This document shows positions 12,481-23,554 of a stretch of 64,000 nucleotides of DNA, one piece after another; the stretch's first letter is position 1; each line of letters starts with the position of its first letter. The stretch lies in NCBI GenBank assembly GCA_036873755.1, contig JAVTVY010025324.1:37900-101899 (forward strand). Direction: 5' to 3'. This stretch comes from Hanleya hanleyi. Its lineage: Eukaryota > Mollusca > Polyplacophora > Lepidopleurida > Hanleyidae. The notes under the pieces were generated by a model, which saw only the letters and a list, made by a program, of their open reading frames with translations, was not told where the DNA came from and searched no databases. The position numbers and the translations under genes were made by a program.

Positions 12481-13617
12481 ATAGACCAAGCCAAGAATTA
12501 GATTGAAATATTGTTCAAAGAAGCACTTGCTATCAAGAGTAAAACACCTAAACTAAATCATGGAATAATGGCATCAAAGGAACCTCATTGTCTTCAGGTT
12601 GTAATTTGTGAGAACTCTCGACGTGGAAAGTGGGCTTGTATGGGGCGCCGATATTCCCGGGTAAAATTACATAAACCCATCAGAAGATTTCGGTCCGGCC
12701 AGTGGTTTTCTCTGGACTTAAAATGGATGACAACAGAACACACGCATTGCTGTAGATAGCTTTTACTGCTCGTACTTCATTCCAGCTTACAATATTGTGA
12801 CGCTGTACCGGTGATAACATGACAGAGGATCTTATTCTGTAAATTGGAAACCGTCAAACAGTCTCTTTTATACTATCCTAACAATGGGTACATGATAACG
12901 ACTCAGACTTTATGACAATGGGACAATCGAATTGTCACCAAACCAAAACACAGAACTCAAAGTCTGGGTTCCACCGGGTATTTGTTAGTGCATTGTACTT
13001 ATCCACACCGTTAAATCATATAGCTGAATACCGAAGATCGAATCTGACGCCTACTGGAAATACAGTCAAATATAATTTCTCACAGAAGTTAAATGACAAT
13101 GCTTGACCCTACAGGTCATTGGACAGGATGTTTATATTACCAAAACAGTATTCAGAACCGAAAACAATTCCCTCATGTTAAACTGTCAGCCTCGAATATA
13201 ACATACACCGTACCGATAACAAGGGACAGTAAGAAAAGCTTATGAAATCATAAATTTTCACTCAAGGAAAAAGTTAATATAATACAATTGCTAATGTTAG
13301 TTATGGTGGCTAAGAATCGACATCTTACAAGGTGAACATGAGCTTCATTGTCTATTGCCTATGCGATTTAACCAGTACTCACTAATATATTGAGTGTAAC
13401 TCCCACCAGTGGTTGATCATTGTTTGCTGAACTCCAATGCTCGCTTGTATATTTACCGCCTTTTCTACTCAAACTTGTATATATAGCCGACTGTATACTC
13501 CAATTGTTTATTCCTGATGATGGCATAAGCACAGCTGAAATATAGAATATTATATCACAATGACTTCCATTTTCGGAGTTACATTTAACCTAGTTTATGT
13601 GAAATTGATCTGTGGGA
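12481..13617. other. Unassigned; possible 3' part of the Penelope-like element
   Basis: No clear frame. At 13514-13550 a CTGATGA followed 16 bases later by GAAA and a short self-complementary ATAT-AGA-ATAT resembles the core order of a hammerhead ribozyme. Penelope-like elements are known to carry such ribozymes, but I cannot pair stem I, so this is only suggestive. Confidence 0.3.
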
Positions 13618-15125
13618 ACAATGTATTTTTTATGTTGGTAGAAAACCGTTTCATAGTCCATGCCGTGAATCATATTCCCGAAACACTTTGTAGAAGATGT
13701 CCTCCATTCAAATAATTCTTATCCGTTATCGTGAATTTCATTTCATTATGCCCATTTTCCAATTCGGTTGCATCCTTGTTATTATCGGACTATGGAGACA
13801 ACAGTTATCAAGCATACATTTCCATACTTCGTGGAATATTAATGTTTTCAATATCGTGACAGTGAAAAACTGTGTGAAGAGATCACGGCGGAGTAACCAT
13901 CAGTATAAGATGTTTCACTTAGCGGTATATTCCATCTATCTGAATCCATGGCAGCTGAGCTGCATCTCATTTTCTATGAAAACTGTGTGACGGAATTACA
14001 ATTTCGCCTAACTTTGAAGGTTGTGAAATTTTCTATTCTGCATGTTTATTATAAATTTAAACAAGAACCCAATTAGTACTTAGGGATACGTCATTGAAAC
14101 GAAGTTTTCTAGTACCGTACTTCATGTTTCAGTGAGTTAGTTGCCTTGATCGTTGGCCTTTTGATCTCAATCTTTTTTAAGTTGGATTTTTATCCCCAGT
14201 GACCATGACCTTTGACTTTTCGACCTCAAAAAGTTTCTCTGTTGTCATCAGCTTGAGGTATTCCGAAAGTTTGATCACAATTCACATCCGTGACGTCAGT
14301 AACAGTAGGCCTAAAGTCTTTATTTTCAATAATTTCCTGAAACCTTTTACCTCAGATCTTACATCTGTCATGTTTCCATCCCTAGTTCGCTCTCGTTGTA
14401 TCAGCTTTTTGCCTTCAGCTAAATACATCTAGGATGCCACTGTCTTGTAACTGGTTAAATGGTCAAACTCTCAATGTAACCGCTACCAAAGAATTGGTAA
14501 TATTGCGAAAATTGTCCAAGAACCTTAAAACTCCTTTAAAAAGTTTTGTTATATTTGCTTGAAATAGGAAGTGCCGCTGCTGTAAATCCTTATCGGTTGC
14601 AATTGAAACATGTAACCTATTATAGTAAATAGGTTCATGTAACCGTAACACTATGGTTGCGCTAACATCATTCCAATGAACGAGGGCTGCCTCAAAAATG
14701 GATCTCAGGCCTGCTTTTAAAACAGTGCGTTCTGAAAACTATTTTGTAGAAAAGAGTTCGGTCGCTTGAGCGCGGAATAAATAATTCATTCCAATTTTAA
14801 AGTAGGCACCGTATATCGAACTGCAGAATAAGTCAGTGTAGACACATATTTGGTAACCGCCACGGATTACCACAGAGATGGTTTAACAACAGGGCACATC
14901 TTTAGCGTTTCCTCGGTAGCAGAAAATGAATCTCTCGCTAAGAACCTAACTTTCCTGTAAATGCCGAGGATCAACGCAGGTTGAAAATTACTATAAATAA
15001 AGGACAGCAATTTTCAGACATGAGGCGAAATAATTTGTCTATTTGACTTCCGATGTCGTAATGGAAGCAGAGCGTCAAATTGTATAGCCATTTTACACAG
15101 TGTCTCCGCTAGACTGGGGACTGCC
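13618..15125. repeat. Long direct duplication, copy B blocks 1-2
   Basis: 13618-14340 matches 2060-2745, and 14664-15125 matches 6700-7165. The roughly 320 bases between them have no counterpart in copy A, where about 3.9 kb of other sequence including the Harbinger-like element stands instead. No gene is supported. Confidence 0.75.
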
Positions 15126-15129
15126 GATG

Positions 15130-16730
15130 TGGAGGCTAAGAATGTCCGGCGGCTACGAGTGTCCGTCTCCTGTCTTTAACTCAGCTGGGACACTTTCCTC
15201 CACATTGAAGATAAGTGTCCGTTCTTAGTTCCGATAGAAAAATATATGAGAAGGGACACCTGTCGCCAGGACAGTCTTAGCTGGAAGATCTATTTAACAA
15301 TCAAAAAAAGTTTCTCAGGGAAAGAGGTATTTGTCTTCCAACCAATCATAACGACATACCAAAAATATACTGGACTCCCAAAATGCATAAATCACCATAC
15401 AAAGCTAGATTCATAGCTGGTTCTAGAAGCTGCACCACCAAGCTTCTTTCAACCCTATTGACGAGGGCCCTTCAGGAGGTAAAAGCATTTTGGGAAAGGT
15501 ATTGCGCCACTATTTCTAAGAACTCTGGCGTTGAATGTATGTGGATATTCAAAAACTCAAAATGTCTTACGGAAGAGCTTGATGCTGAAGGTCACATACC
15601 GTACAGACATGTATCCACATGGGATTTCTCGACTCTCTATACTACAATCCCTCATCAGGACCTTATTGACCGTCTACGTTCATTAATAGTATCTGTGTTC
15701 AAGAAAACTGATCGTAGATATATTAATGTGGGAAGCCATCAAGCATTCTTTAGCTCGACTACATACAAGAGATATCATTCATGGGATGTTTCTTTGTTTA
15801 TAGAGTTGCTTGAATTTCTCATTAAAAATATCTATGTGAAATTTGGCAACACAATATATCAGCAGCATATAGGTATTCCAATGGGTACTAATTGTGCACC
15901 CCTGTTGGCCGACCTGTTTCTGTTCTCTTATGAATATGACTATATGCAGGCGCTTTCAAAAACCGACCCATTCAAAGCCCGTTCCTTCTCATTCACCAAA
16001 CGCTATATAGACGATCTTCTCGCTGTGGATAATCGCTATATAAATGACGCAGTGAAGGATATATATCCACCTTCACTGGATTTGAAGGAAACTACAGATA
16101 GCCCTACAGGCACATCTTATTTAGATCTCTATCTCTATAAAAATGAAGCGGGCATTCTCTCTCGTCGACTTTATGACAAAAGAGATGATTACAATTTCGA
16201 CATCGTAAACTATCCCTTTTTGGATAGTAATATTCCAGTGGGACCTGCATATGGCGTATACATATCTCGCTTGGTAGCATTTGCTAGATCCTGTGTTAAA
16301 TGTGATGATTTTAATCAACGTCACAAAACATTGTTGCAGAAACTTATAAAACAGGGCTATTCCACCAAGCGCCTCCACTCAAAGTTTCTCAAATTTGGCG
16401 ATACATATCGCATGCTGATAGCAAAATACGAACGTAGCGTGCAATATCTATGGCGCTACGTTTCGTAACTTGTGTCTAATTCCGCGGGCTAGGGGCCGTA
16501 TGAACCCATGTACTTCAAGATCCTCATGGTACTCATATGAACAGTCACAATCAAAGCGTGACTGAGATACATCTTTTTTTAGATGACGACTCTATAACGA
16601 ATATTATGGATTAAGAATACTGATCAGCGATACGGATTTGATATTTTTGGAACATCATGATGTCTTGCCGGCATCATTGAAAACTGTTGACCGCTTCTCT
16701 CTTGCAGGAAACAAGCCTATGTTTATGTAT
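15130..16730 (+). mobile_element. Naiad-like Penelope retroelement, 5'-truncated
   Basis: This block interrupts the alignment of copy B with copy A (A resumes at about 7190, B at 16955). It holds a long RT frame followed by a 3' untranslated part whose signature pieces (GGCTAGGGGCCGTATG, AAGCGTGACTGAGATACAT, CATCATGATGTCTTGCCGG) recur at about 6275, 40800-41120 and, inverted, 58280-58390. The flanking 16731-16954 is unassigned and could be part of the same insertion. Confidence 0.65.
15281..16468 (+). CDS. Penelope-like (Naiad-type) reverse transcriptase, partial
   Basis: RNA-templated DNA synthesis for retroelement insertion. The frame is open from 15281, just after a TAG at 15278, although the first ATG is at 15383. 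Family-like residues precede that ATG (DIPKIYWTPK), so the true protein began further upstream and the 5' end is missing. Counting from the 15383 ATG, motifs in order are a WDFSTLYTTIPH palm motif (about 78-89), GIPMGTNCAPLLADLFLF (about 165-182), the catalytic YIDD at residues 208-211, and a thumb region with KRDDYNFDIVNYPF and PAYGVYISRL. The frame is intact for about 395 codons, so the copy is young or slowly decaying. No GIY-YIG endonuclease is visible; in the Naiad group that domain lies at the N-terminus, which is the part lost. The family match is strong; the Naiad label is from memory. Confidence 0.85.
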   Translation: MEDLFNNQKKFLRERGICLPTNHNDIPKIYWTPKMHKSPYKARFIAGSRSCTTKLLSTLLTRALQEVKAFWERYCATISKNSGVECMWIFKNSKCLTEELDAEGHIPYRHVSTWDFSTLYTTIPHQDLIDRLRSLIVSVFKKTDRRYINVGSHQAFFSSTTYKRYHSWDVSLFIELLEFLIKNIYVKFGNTIYQQHIGIPMGTNCAPLLADLFLFSYEYDYMQALSKTDPFKARSFSFTKRYIDDLLAVDNRYINDAVKDIYPPSLDLKETTDSPTGTSYLDLYLYKNEAGILSRRLYDKRDDYNFDIVNYPFLDSNIPVGPAYGVYISRLVAFARSCVKCDDFNQRHKTLLQKLIKQGYSTKRLHSKFLKFGDTYRMLIAKYERSVQYLWRYVS

Positions 16731-16954
16731 ACTATGATTGTCTTTTTGAATTTGGTGCTAATACTGTTATGTGGAAAATGGAATAGGTCTTTGGATTATG
16801 GACGCGGATATTCTCTAATGGACGACGGCTGGATTATGAATGACGGACTAGACGCTTGTAATTAGCTGTCACACCGGTTCTGTGAGCTCTCGGACAGCTA
16901 TAGATCAAACGCGATAAGGAAGGAAACATTTAGCATTGTTTGATATATTTGTAT

Positions 16955-18345
16955 TTTGATTGGTTGATTTTAAATGTATTGATATTACGTTTTCAATACA
17001 TTGAAAATGCGGGGCTTTTGATTGGTTGATTTTCAATGTATATTACATTTTAATACACTGAAATTCGGGGCTTAAGATTGGTTGTTTTTGAATACATTGA
17101 AATTATATTTCATATATTGGTATTTCCTCTACGCTACGAATTTGGCAGGGATGGTCTACCATAGTATATCGGTGCTAATGCATGTATTTATTTTTATACC
17201 CCAATTAAAACGATCAAATGATGGCTGATGAGTCCGAGCCAATCCAAATTATGTATGAAAATACTAATATATAATTGAACAGCAAAGGAGAATATTCATA
17301 ACAGATCGATGTTCATTTTGATTAACATTCTTCAAATGTTGTCGTACGAAAAGGTCAGACAAAATCAATTCGTTCTTTTCAGCCATATTTCAAAAGAAAG
17401 AAATATCTCAATCTGTGCTTTTACTGATTATGCCAGGCAAACTTATGAGTTATCACTGTTACTTGGTATATCGTGTCACAGACTTATTTTAACAAGAGAT
17501 CGTGCCAAGAATCTAGCCGGATCGCCGAATTGCAGATTCTTTCATTTGCCGGTATTGTAACACGATAATATATCATTTGGCAGTTTATCAGGACCTACAA
17601 ATGAGTGATTACAACTCTCAATGATTTCCAATGATGTATTCATATCAGCATTATTTTGATACCGACTAACGTGTATTTACAAGGTTTCTACGGGACGAAA
17701 GATTCATGCTATGATAATGCAAACTTTGATCATCCCAACTCCCGGAAAAGTTGCAAAACTATGTTGCCCTCTGTATGACTTCTTCATCAATCGGAATACT
17801 CATATAATATATTCAGATATAGAAGATTCGAATACATAATATGTTGATCAGCACTCTCAGCTCACCACAATATTTCCCCTTAATCAGCCAGGTTAAACAC
17901 CTATATAAAATTCTAGATAAGCAACGTTACTGCATTCACCAAGAATAACTTCGTACCACAACTGACCACAAATTAGCTGCCATCGTCTGTACTGACGGAA
18001 AACGTTGTTAACCAGCAAATAAGCATATACTGCTGCCATATTTATTAAAAGTCCGAAAGAAAACGATTGGAGAATTATTACCACCTTGTAGAAAATAGTT
18101 GAAATGTGAAATGGTCAACTTTTAAATAGGAATGTAGCTCCGTTTTTTTGCTTTTTTTAAGTAACCAATTATAAGCTAGTGAATGCGTTTGTTCTGACGT
18201 CTCATTGTACGAACTTTTGCACACGTCCAGCCGCTGTGATGAAATAATTCTGATACACCTACACAGACCCAGCCGAAATCAACCCTCTCTCTCTCTCTTT
18301 CGCTCTGTGTGTGTGTGTCCCCGCAATATGTATTCTGGCTTGAGT
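16955..18345. repeat. Long direct duplication, copy B block 3
   Basis: Counterpart of 7190-8510. Its start (16956-17115) has three imperfect units of about 60 bases built on GATTGGTTGATTTT and CATTGAAAT, of which copy A has two. No gene is supported. Confidence 0.8.
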
Positions 18346-18349
18346 AATC

Positions 18350-18353
18350 TTAA
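18350..18353. repeat. TTAA target duplication, left
   Basis: Paired with TTAA at 19441-19444. Confidence 0.75.
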
Positions 18354-19440
18354 GGATAGCTGTCCCCTTAGAGGCAGTTTTCCCACCCCCGTGACAATTT
18401 GTCTTCTGTACCAATAAATATACAAGATAACCGTAATAAACTATATATTTTATGAAAGCGTACATCGTAGGGATTCCAACTATATGATTTGTATAACCAA
18501 CACTGCTATTGTGTAGAAAATATTCCAATTTTAAAACATTCAAATGAAAACAATAGCGTCCTTTTTTTCAATTGAAATTTCATGAAAACTGTTGATCGTG
18601 TTTCAACTTTGATGGTACACCTTGATAGGAGACAACTCGAACTAGTAAACTTTATCTCATTTTTTTATTTTTGCCTGGTTTTGTTTTCACAGATATTTTA
18701 CTAAAATAAATTGAAAAAAATGTACTATTTTACGATCATTTGTCTTAAAAGTTGAATAATTAAATAACTAAACCGAACTTACAAAAGGTGAGAGATCTTT
18801 TACTAGATCACCTTATAAGTAACAAGCACGCCAAATTTCAAAAACGTAGCAAGGATAGTTTTCGAAAAATAAACATTTGAATCTCGGATTTTGTAAGAAA
18901 TGAAAGGCTAGAAATCGGGTAAAATGTGTCCAGCTAGACATCTGAAGAATTAATCATAATTTTTTGCTTGAATTCTATTGTCAAATCTGTCTTATGGGAC
19001 CTACTCGAATTCCTGTTTATTTCTGATAACTATTACACTGAGTTTATTCATCAAGGTGGTTTAAAATCCAATTTAAACTTAAAAAACTTGCTAAAACTTG
19101 TTCAACTGAGAAATGTTCACACCTGTGTTGATTACTTCACGGCGGGTGTCTGAATGTCAATTAAAAAAACAATACACACTCAGGCAGCTATAAACAACTT
19201 ACAATAGACAGTCACGTGAAAGGTTAATCTCAGCTCAGCTGGATATCGCACCACCTTTAAGGCAATCTGTTTAATTTTTCCACTGCCTCAGAAACTAAAT
19301 TTTTAATCCTAATATTGAAGCACTTCTAATTAGAATTTTGATTTCATTTTTTCACCAAATGTTAGAGAAAGTAGTGAATATTTGAATGAAGAAATAAAAC
19401 AAAAATGACCAATTTTGACCCTCTAATGGGATAGCTATCC
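18354..19440. mobile_element. Non-autonomous DNA transposon with TTAA target duplication
   Basis: Left end GGATAGCTGTCCCCTTAGAG (from 18354) and right end, read inverted from 19440, GGATAGCTATCCCATTAGAG form a terminal inverted repeat of about 20 bases with two mismatches. TTAA flanks both sides (18350-18353 and 19441-19444), the target of piggyBac and Kolobok superfamilies. Copy A lacks the element at the equivalent place (about 8495-8500), which gives a natural empty site. The longest internal frame is only about 61 codons, so it carries no transposase. Confidence 0.8.
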
Positions 19441-19444
19441 TTAA

Positions 19445-20807
19445 CATCTCTTCTGAGTATGTATTGAAGTAGTGTGTGTGTGATAGAATGGGTTGCACGC
19501 GTGCACTGTGTGACCAGTACTCATCGTGCATAAATAGAGTGTCAAAGTAAATGCAATCGGTCTAACAAATGAAGGTGTATCTAGTTTCGTCGGTTCATAG
19601 CATGCTTATGATATTCTAAATGGATATGTACAAGAACGAATTCTTGACAACACTTAATCAAAGCTTGCTTGGGATACAATTTTCCATCAGATAACTCCCC
19701 AGGTGAATTATCTTAGAAGAAGTGTCGATGGCTAAAACATGACGAGATGACGATATCTTACTGGCATCCTCAAACAGTAAACAAAAACAAGTAATCGAGT
19801 AATGAGATCCCATTTCACGTGGTCTATGAGAGAGACAGGGAGAATAAAGGTTTAACGTCGCTAACAACAAATTTTCAGCAATATAACCGACGATCAAACA
19901 AAATCCTTGCCTAAGTATGCCAACAAAACAAAGTCAACATCCCAACAATCTAAAAGTGATCAACACAACACATTACAAACCTGTACATGCATTAAAATTT
20001 ACACAACAAACCGATTTCTCTCAAACATAATATCTTACTAGAATGTTCCGCGATTATCAAGGCGGAAAATGTGTTTGGGTTTACTGATGGTCGGATATGG
20101 CGCCTGTGTCTTTATCGCATCACTTTGGTCACCAGCTAGTTAACCTTAAACCACAAGGGGATAATTCCCCACCTTGCAGGAGCAGATGTTGGACAATCGG
20201 TTTAACCACGTATGCTGATCACTTTTGGCAGACAAAGCTGTTAACCACTAATTGGTTTGGCCAAGTTGAGTTCCCTATTGGCATCCACCTTTAAACTGGT
20301 ATTGAGAAACTGGTATTGAGATTGACTCCCCATCGAAATCCTCTTCCATTAATCTTTGGTCCTAGATCCATGTGACATTTTACCACAAATCAGGACAACA
20401 AAACGCTCCTTAAATCAGCGTCGGTCGTATGTCCTCTTTGTCTCCTTGTTCCCCGCTGATTCAAACCGGATGATGTTCGAGAGTTAGCACCAGTTCCAAT
20501 CAGGCATTATCTTTTTACTAAGACAATTTTTGTTTCTTGAAAGAGAGAATCGATCAACCGATGACAGCAAGACATCATGATGTTATAATCGTTGTACTCG
20601 GATGCCTTGGTTTTTTGTCGTATTCCTTATACTAACGCTTATTTGTTGATAGTTGGACACGAGATACTACAGAAAAATATGCGAACTGTTAAACCCGTAC
20701 CCGGATTTGAATCGGCCAGATATCCTTCGTACTTTTAGAGGCCCCACCATTCTGGTACCACTCAGTCGACGACAAACTTAATATGTCGGCTGGCAACTGA
20801 ACCTCAT
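19445..20807. repeat. Long direct duplication, copy B blocks 4-5
   Basis: Counterpart of 8498-9983. It ends at AACTGAACCTCAT (20795-20807), after which the LINE begins. The same bases in copy A (9971-9983) continue uninterrupted. Confidence 0.85.
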
Positions 20808-20841
20808 TGTTCACTCGTTAAAGAATATCGTCCTTCCAGGA

Positions 20842-22677
20842 ATGTATGAAATCTCATACTGTACTGTTTTCTGTATGAAAACTGTGAAACCTTTCCTAAC
20901 CGACAAGAACGATTTTAGCCCATCGACCGTCATGATTGAAGTTGATGACGTCATCGAGACAAATCAGGAAACAGTGGCTAACCACATGAACGATTACTAC
21001 GTCAACATAGCGTCTCGGATTGGCAGCAGCATTGACATCGATTCCGACTGTACCCGAGACTATGTGAACAAGTGTCAGTCATATTTCAAGAACCACCCCA
21101 GCATTCAAAATATCAATAATAATATGACCAAGTGTGATTTCAGCTTCACACATACCTCAACGGAAACTGTCAAAACCGTTATAGACCAGCTGGATTGTGC
21201 TAAAGCCACCGGCGAGGACAAAATACCAGCGAAACTTCTGAAGCCCCTTAGTTCTACTTTGTCATACCACTTATCTTCAATATTCAACCAGTGTGTAGAC
21301 AAGGGTGTTTTTCCAGATGACGCAAAGCTTGCCGAAGTGATACCCTTACATAAGAAGGGAGATAATCTTGTGATTAATAACTATAGACCGGTGAGCATCC
21401 TGCCATCTTTGTCAAAAATTCTGGAAAAAATAATTCACCATCAATTACTCCCCTTCATGGAGACGATCCTAGATCCAAGAATCGCCGCTTACAGAGCTGG
21501 ATACAGCTGTCAATATGTGCTGCTGCGCCTCGTAGAAGACTGGAAAAAAGCACTTGACGAAAATAAATGTGTTGGTGCGATCTTGATGGATCTCAGCAAA
21601 GCGTTTGACTGCCTGCCTCACCAACTAGTAATCGCAAAGTTGGCAGCTTATGGTGTTTCCGAAACTAGTTGTGCCTTTTCAGCGTCATACTTGGGGAACA
21701 GAAAACAACGCGTAAAACTGTCTGGCAGTGTAAGCGACTGGCTAAAGCTGCTTAAAGGTGTACCCCAGGGCTCTATCTTGGGGCCAGTTATTTTTAACAT
21801 TTTTATCAACGACCTTTTCACTGAAATAAGACGTAGCGATTTATACAACTATGCCGACGACAATACTGTCTCGGCTGTGGAATCGACAAAAGACGAAGTA
21901 ATGTCGACGTTGTCATCAGAGGCCGACATATCGATAGGCTGGTTTCGTGAAAATCACATGGAGGCCAATCCTGTTAAATTCCAAGCCATGCTCATGAAAG
22001 AACCTGTTGACCAGCAATGTGAACTGAATATTGGCGACGCTACCATCACCACTGACCAAAACGTGAAACTTTTAGGTGTTTTTATTGATAACAAACTGAA
22101 TTTTAATTTTCATGTCAAAAATCTATGTAGAAAGGCTGGAGCTCAATTGAGTGTATTGCAACGCTTGGCTCATTACCTCGATTTTAACTCAAGGATGGCT
22201 ATTTTTAAGTGTTTTATCCTTTCACATTTTAATTACTGTTCGCTAGTTTGGCATTTCTGTGGAAAAACCAATACATCCAAACTTGAGCGAATACAGTACA
22301 GGGCGCTCAAATTTGTATACCAAGACTTTACATCGGACTATGTTACTCTGTTATCCAGGGCAAATTTACCCACACTTGAATTATCCAGAAAACGAAAAAT
22401 TCTTGTCGAAGTATACAAGGCTGTTAACTTCATGTCTCCCCAATTCATGTGGAACTATTTCTGTAGACGTGAAACATCGTATATGTTAAGAAATATCAAC
22501 CAGCTTTATGTGCCACTCTCCAGAACTAAAAGATACGGACAGGACTCTCTCTCCGTATATGGTGCCATGCTTTGGAACTCTTTGCCTGACATCATGAAAG
22601 ACTGTGATTTTAAAATGTTTAAAAGACTATTACAGAACTGGTCAGAGCAAAGATGTGAATGCGAACTGTGTCAGTAG
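20842..22677 (+). CDS. LINE reverse transcriptase (jockey/CR1-like), N-terminally truncated ORF2
   Basis: The 611-codon frame has no stop or frameshift. Order: endonuclease-RT linker (KPFLTDKN, residues about 16-23), RT fingers (DKIPAKLLKPL; IPLHKKGDN; NNYRPVSILPSLSKILEK), palm with LMDLSKAFDCLPHQ carrying catalytic D250, GVPQGSILGPVIFNIFINDL, YADD at residues 337-340, then the thumb (KLLGVFIDNKLNF) and a C-terminal domain typical of jockey and CR1 relatives (ILSHFNYCSLVWHF; YGAMLWNSLP). A full ORF2 of this type is about 900-1000 residues and starts with an apurinic-type endonuclease, which is absent. The ATG at 20842 is simply the first one available. Catalytic residues are all present, so the RT half could be functional if expressed, but the copy cannot nick DNA for itself. 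Confidence 0.92.
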   Translation: MYEISYCTVFCMKTVKPFLTDKNDFSPSTVMIEVDDVIETNQETVANHMNDYYVNIASRIGSSIDIDSDCTRDYVNKCQSYFKNHPSIQNINNNMTKCDFSFTHTSTETVKTVIDQLDCAKATGEDKIPAKLLKPLSSTLSYHLSSIFNQCVDKGVFPDDAKLAEVIPLHKKGDNLVINNYRPVSILPSLSKILEKIIHHQLLPFMETILDPRIAAYRAGYSCQYVLLRLVEDWKKALDENKCVGAILMDLSKAFDCLPHQLVIAKLAAYGVSETSCAFSASYLGNRKQRVKLSGSVSDWLKLLKGVPQGSILGPVIFNIFINDLFTEIRRSDLYNYADDNTVSAVESTKDEVMSTLSSEADISIGWFRENHMEANPVKFQAMLMKEPVDQQCELNIGDATITTDQNVKLLGVFIDNKLNFNFHVKNLCRKAGAQLSVLQRLAHYLDFNSRMAIFKCFILSHFNYCSLVWHFCGKTNTSKLERIQYRALKFVYQDFTSDYVTLLSRANLPTLELSRKRKILVEVYKAVNFMSPQFMWNYFCRRETSYMLRNINQLYVPLSRTKRYGQDSLSVYGAMLWNSLPDIMKDCDFKMFKRLLQNWSEQRCECELCQ

Positions 22678-22756
22678 TTTTCTGTAGTTATTTTATCCTT
22701 TCAACTGGTAAACTTATTTTATGGTATATGTCTCATTTAATAGTCTCGTTTATATG

Positions 22757-23220
22757 TAATATTTAACTACAGTCTACATTTGTTTTACCTAAATTTAGCT
22801 AGTCTACACCTTTTTTATTATTATTTATTCATTTTATTTGGATTTTTTTAAATAATCATTATATATATATATATATTTATTTTTTTTCTCTATGTAATAT
22901 TTAACTACATTATTTAATATTTTAACTACAGTCTACATTTATTTTACCTAAATTTAGCTAGTCTACACCTTTTTATTATTATTTAGTCATTTTATTTGGA
23001 TTTTTTTTTAATAATTATTATTACATTTTTTTTTATTTTTTTTTTTTCTATGTAATATTTAACTACATTATTTAATATTTAACTACAGTCTACATTCATT
23101 TTACCTAAATTTAGCTTGTCTACACCTTTTTTATTATTATTTAGTCATTTTATTTGTTGTTGTTGTTTTTGTTTTTTTTATTATTATTATAATTTTTTTT
23201 TTTTTTTTTTTTTTTAATAG
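22757..23220 (+). repeat. Tandem units in the LINE 3' untranslated region
   Basis: Units of about 136-157 bases begin at about 22757, 22893 and 23050, each with TGTAATATTTAACTACA, TCTACA and TTTTACCTAAATTTAGC. A more degenerate unit follows to about 23340. The T-rich linkers between them vary in length. Confidence 0.75.
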
Positions 23221-23501
23221 TTATCTACAATCTACCATTGTTTTAAGTAATTTTCAGCTAGTCTACATTGATTTTTATGTAATATTTGAGTCCAGCCTAC
23301 AATTGTTTTATGTATATTTAACTATTTTATGTAATACTAGTATTTAATTATAGTGAGAAATGGTTTTAGTGAAATATTTAAGTACACTTGTTTTAAGAAT
23401 CTACTTTGTTATCATTGTCATTGTTATTAGTTGTCTTAATCGTCGGTGATATTAGCCTTTGGCTAGCGTTCTTTGTATTTCAAAACTGACGTTAAATAAA
23501 T

Positions 23502-23535
23502 ATCTTATCTTATCTTATCTTATCTTATCTTATCT
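23502..23535 (+). repeat. (TATCT)n LINE tail
   Basis: About six to seven tandem TATCT pentamers terminate the LINE, a simple-repeat tail in place of poly(A). Confidence 0.85.
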
Positions 23536-23554
23536 CATCACATATGTTTGACCC

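Larger units (their letters stand above)
20808..23554 (+). mobile_element. 5'-truncated jockey/CR1-like LINE inserted in copy B
   Basis: The insertion is bounded by comparison with copy A: the left break is after 20807, and the alignment resumes at about 23555 (ACAGATGAAC against ACAGAAGAAC at 9984). It consists of an RT frame, a long AT-rich 3' region with tandem units and a terminal (TATCT)n tail at about 23502-23534. The endonuclease half is missing, as expected from incomplete target-primed reverse transcription. I could not find a clear target duplication. Confidence 0.9.

Noticed and set aside
7403..17700. CTGATGAGTCC at 7403 and 17222 as a hammerhead ribozyme start, with GGACGAAA at 17694
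   Set aside because: The matching GGACGAAA is about 470 bases away in copy B and is not kept in copy A. No compact ribozyme fold is possible.
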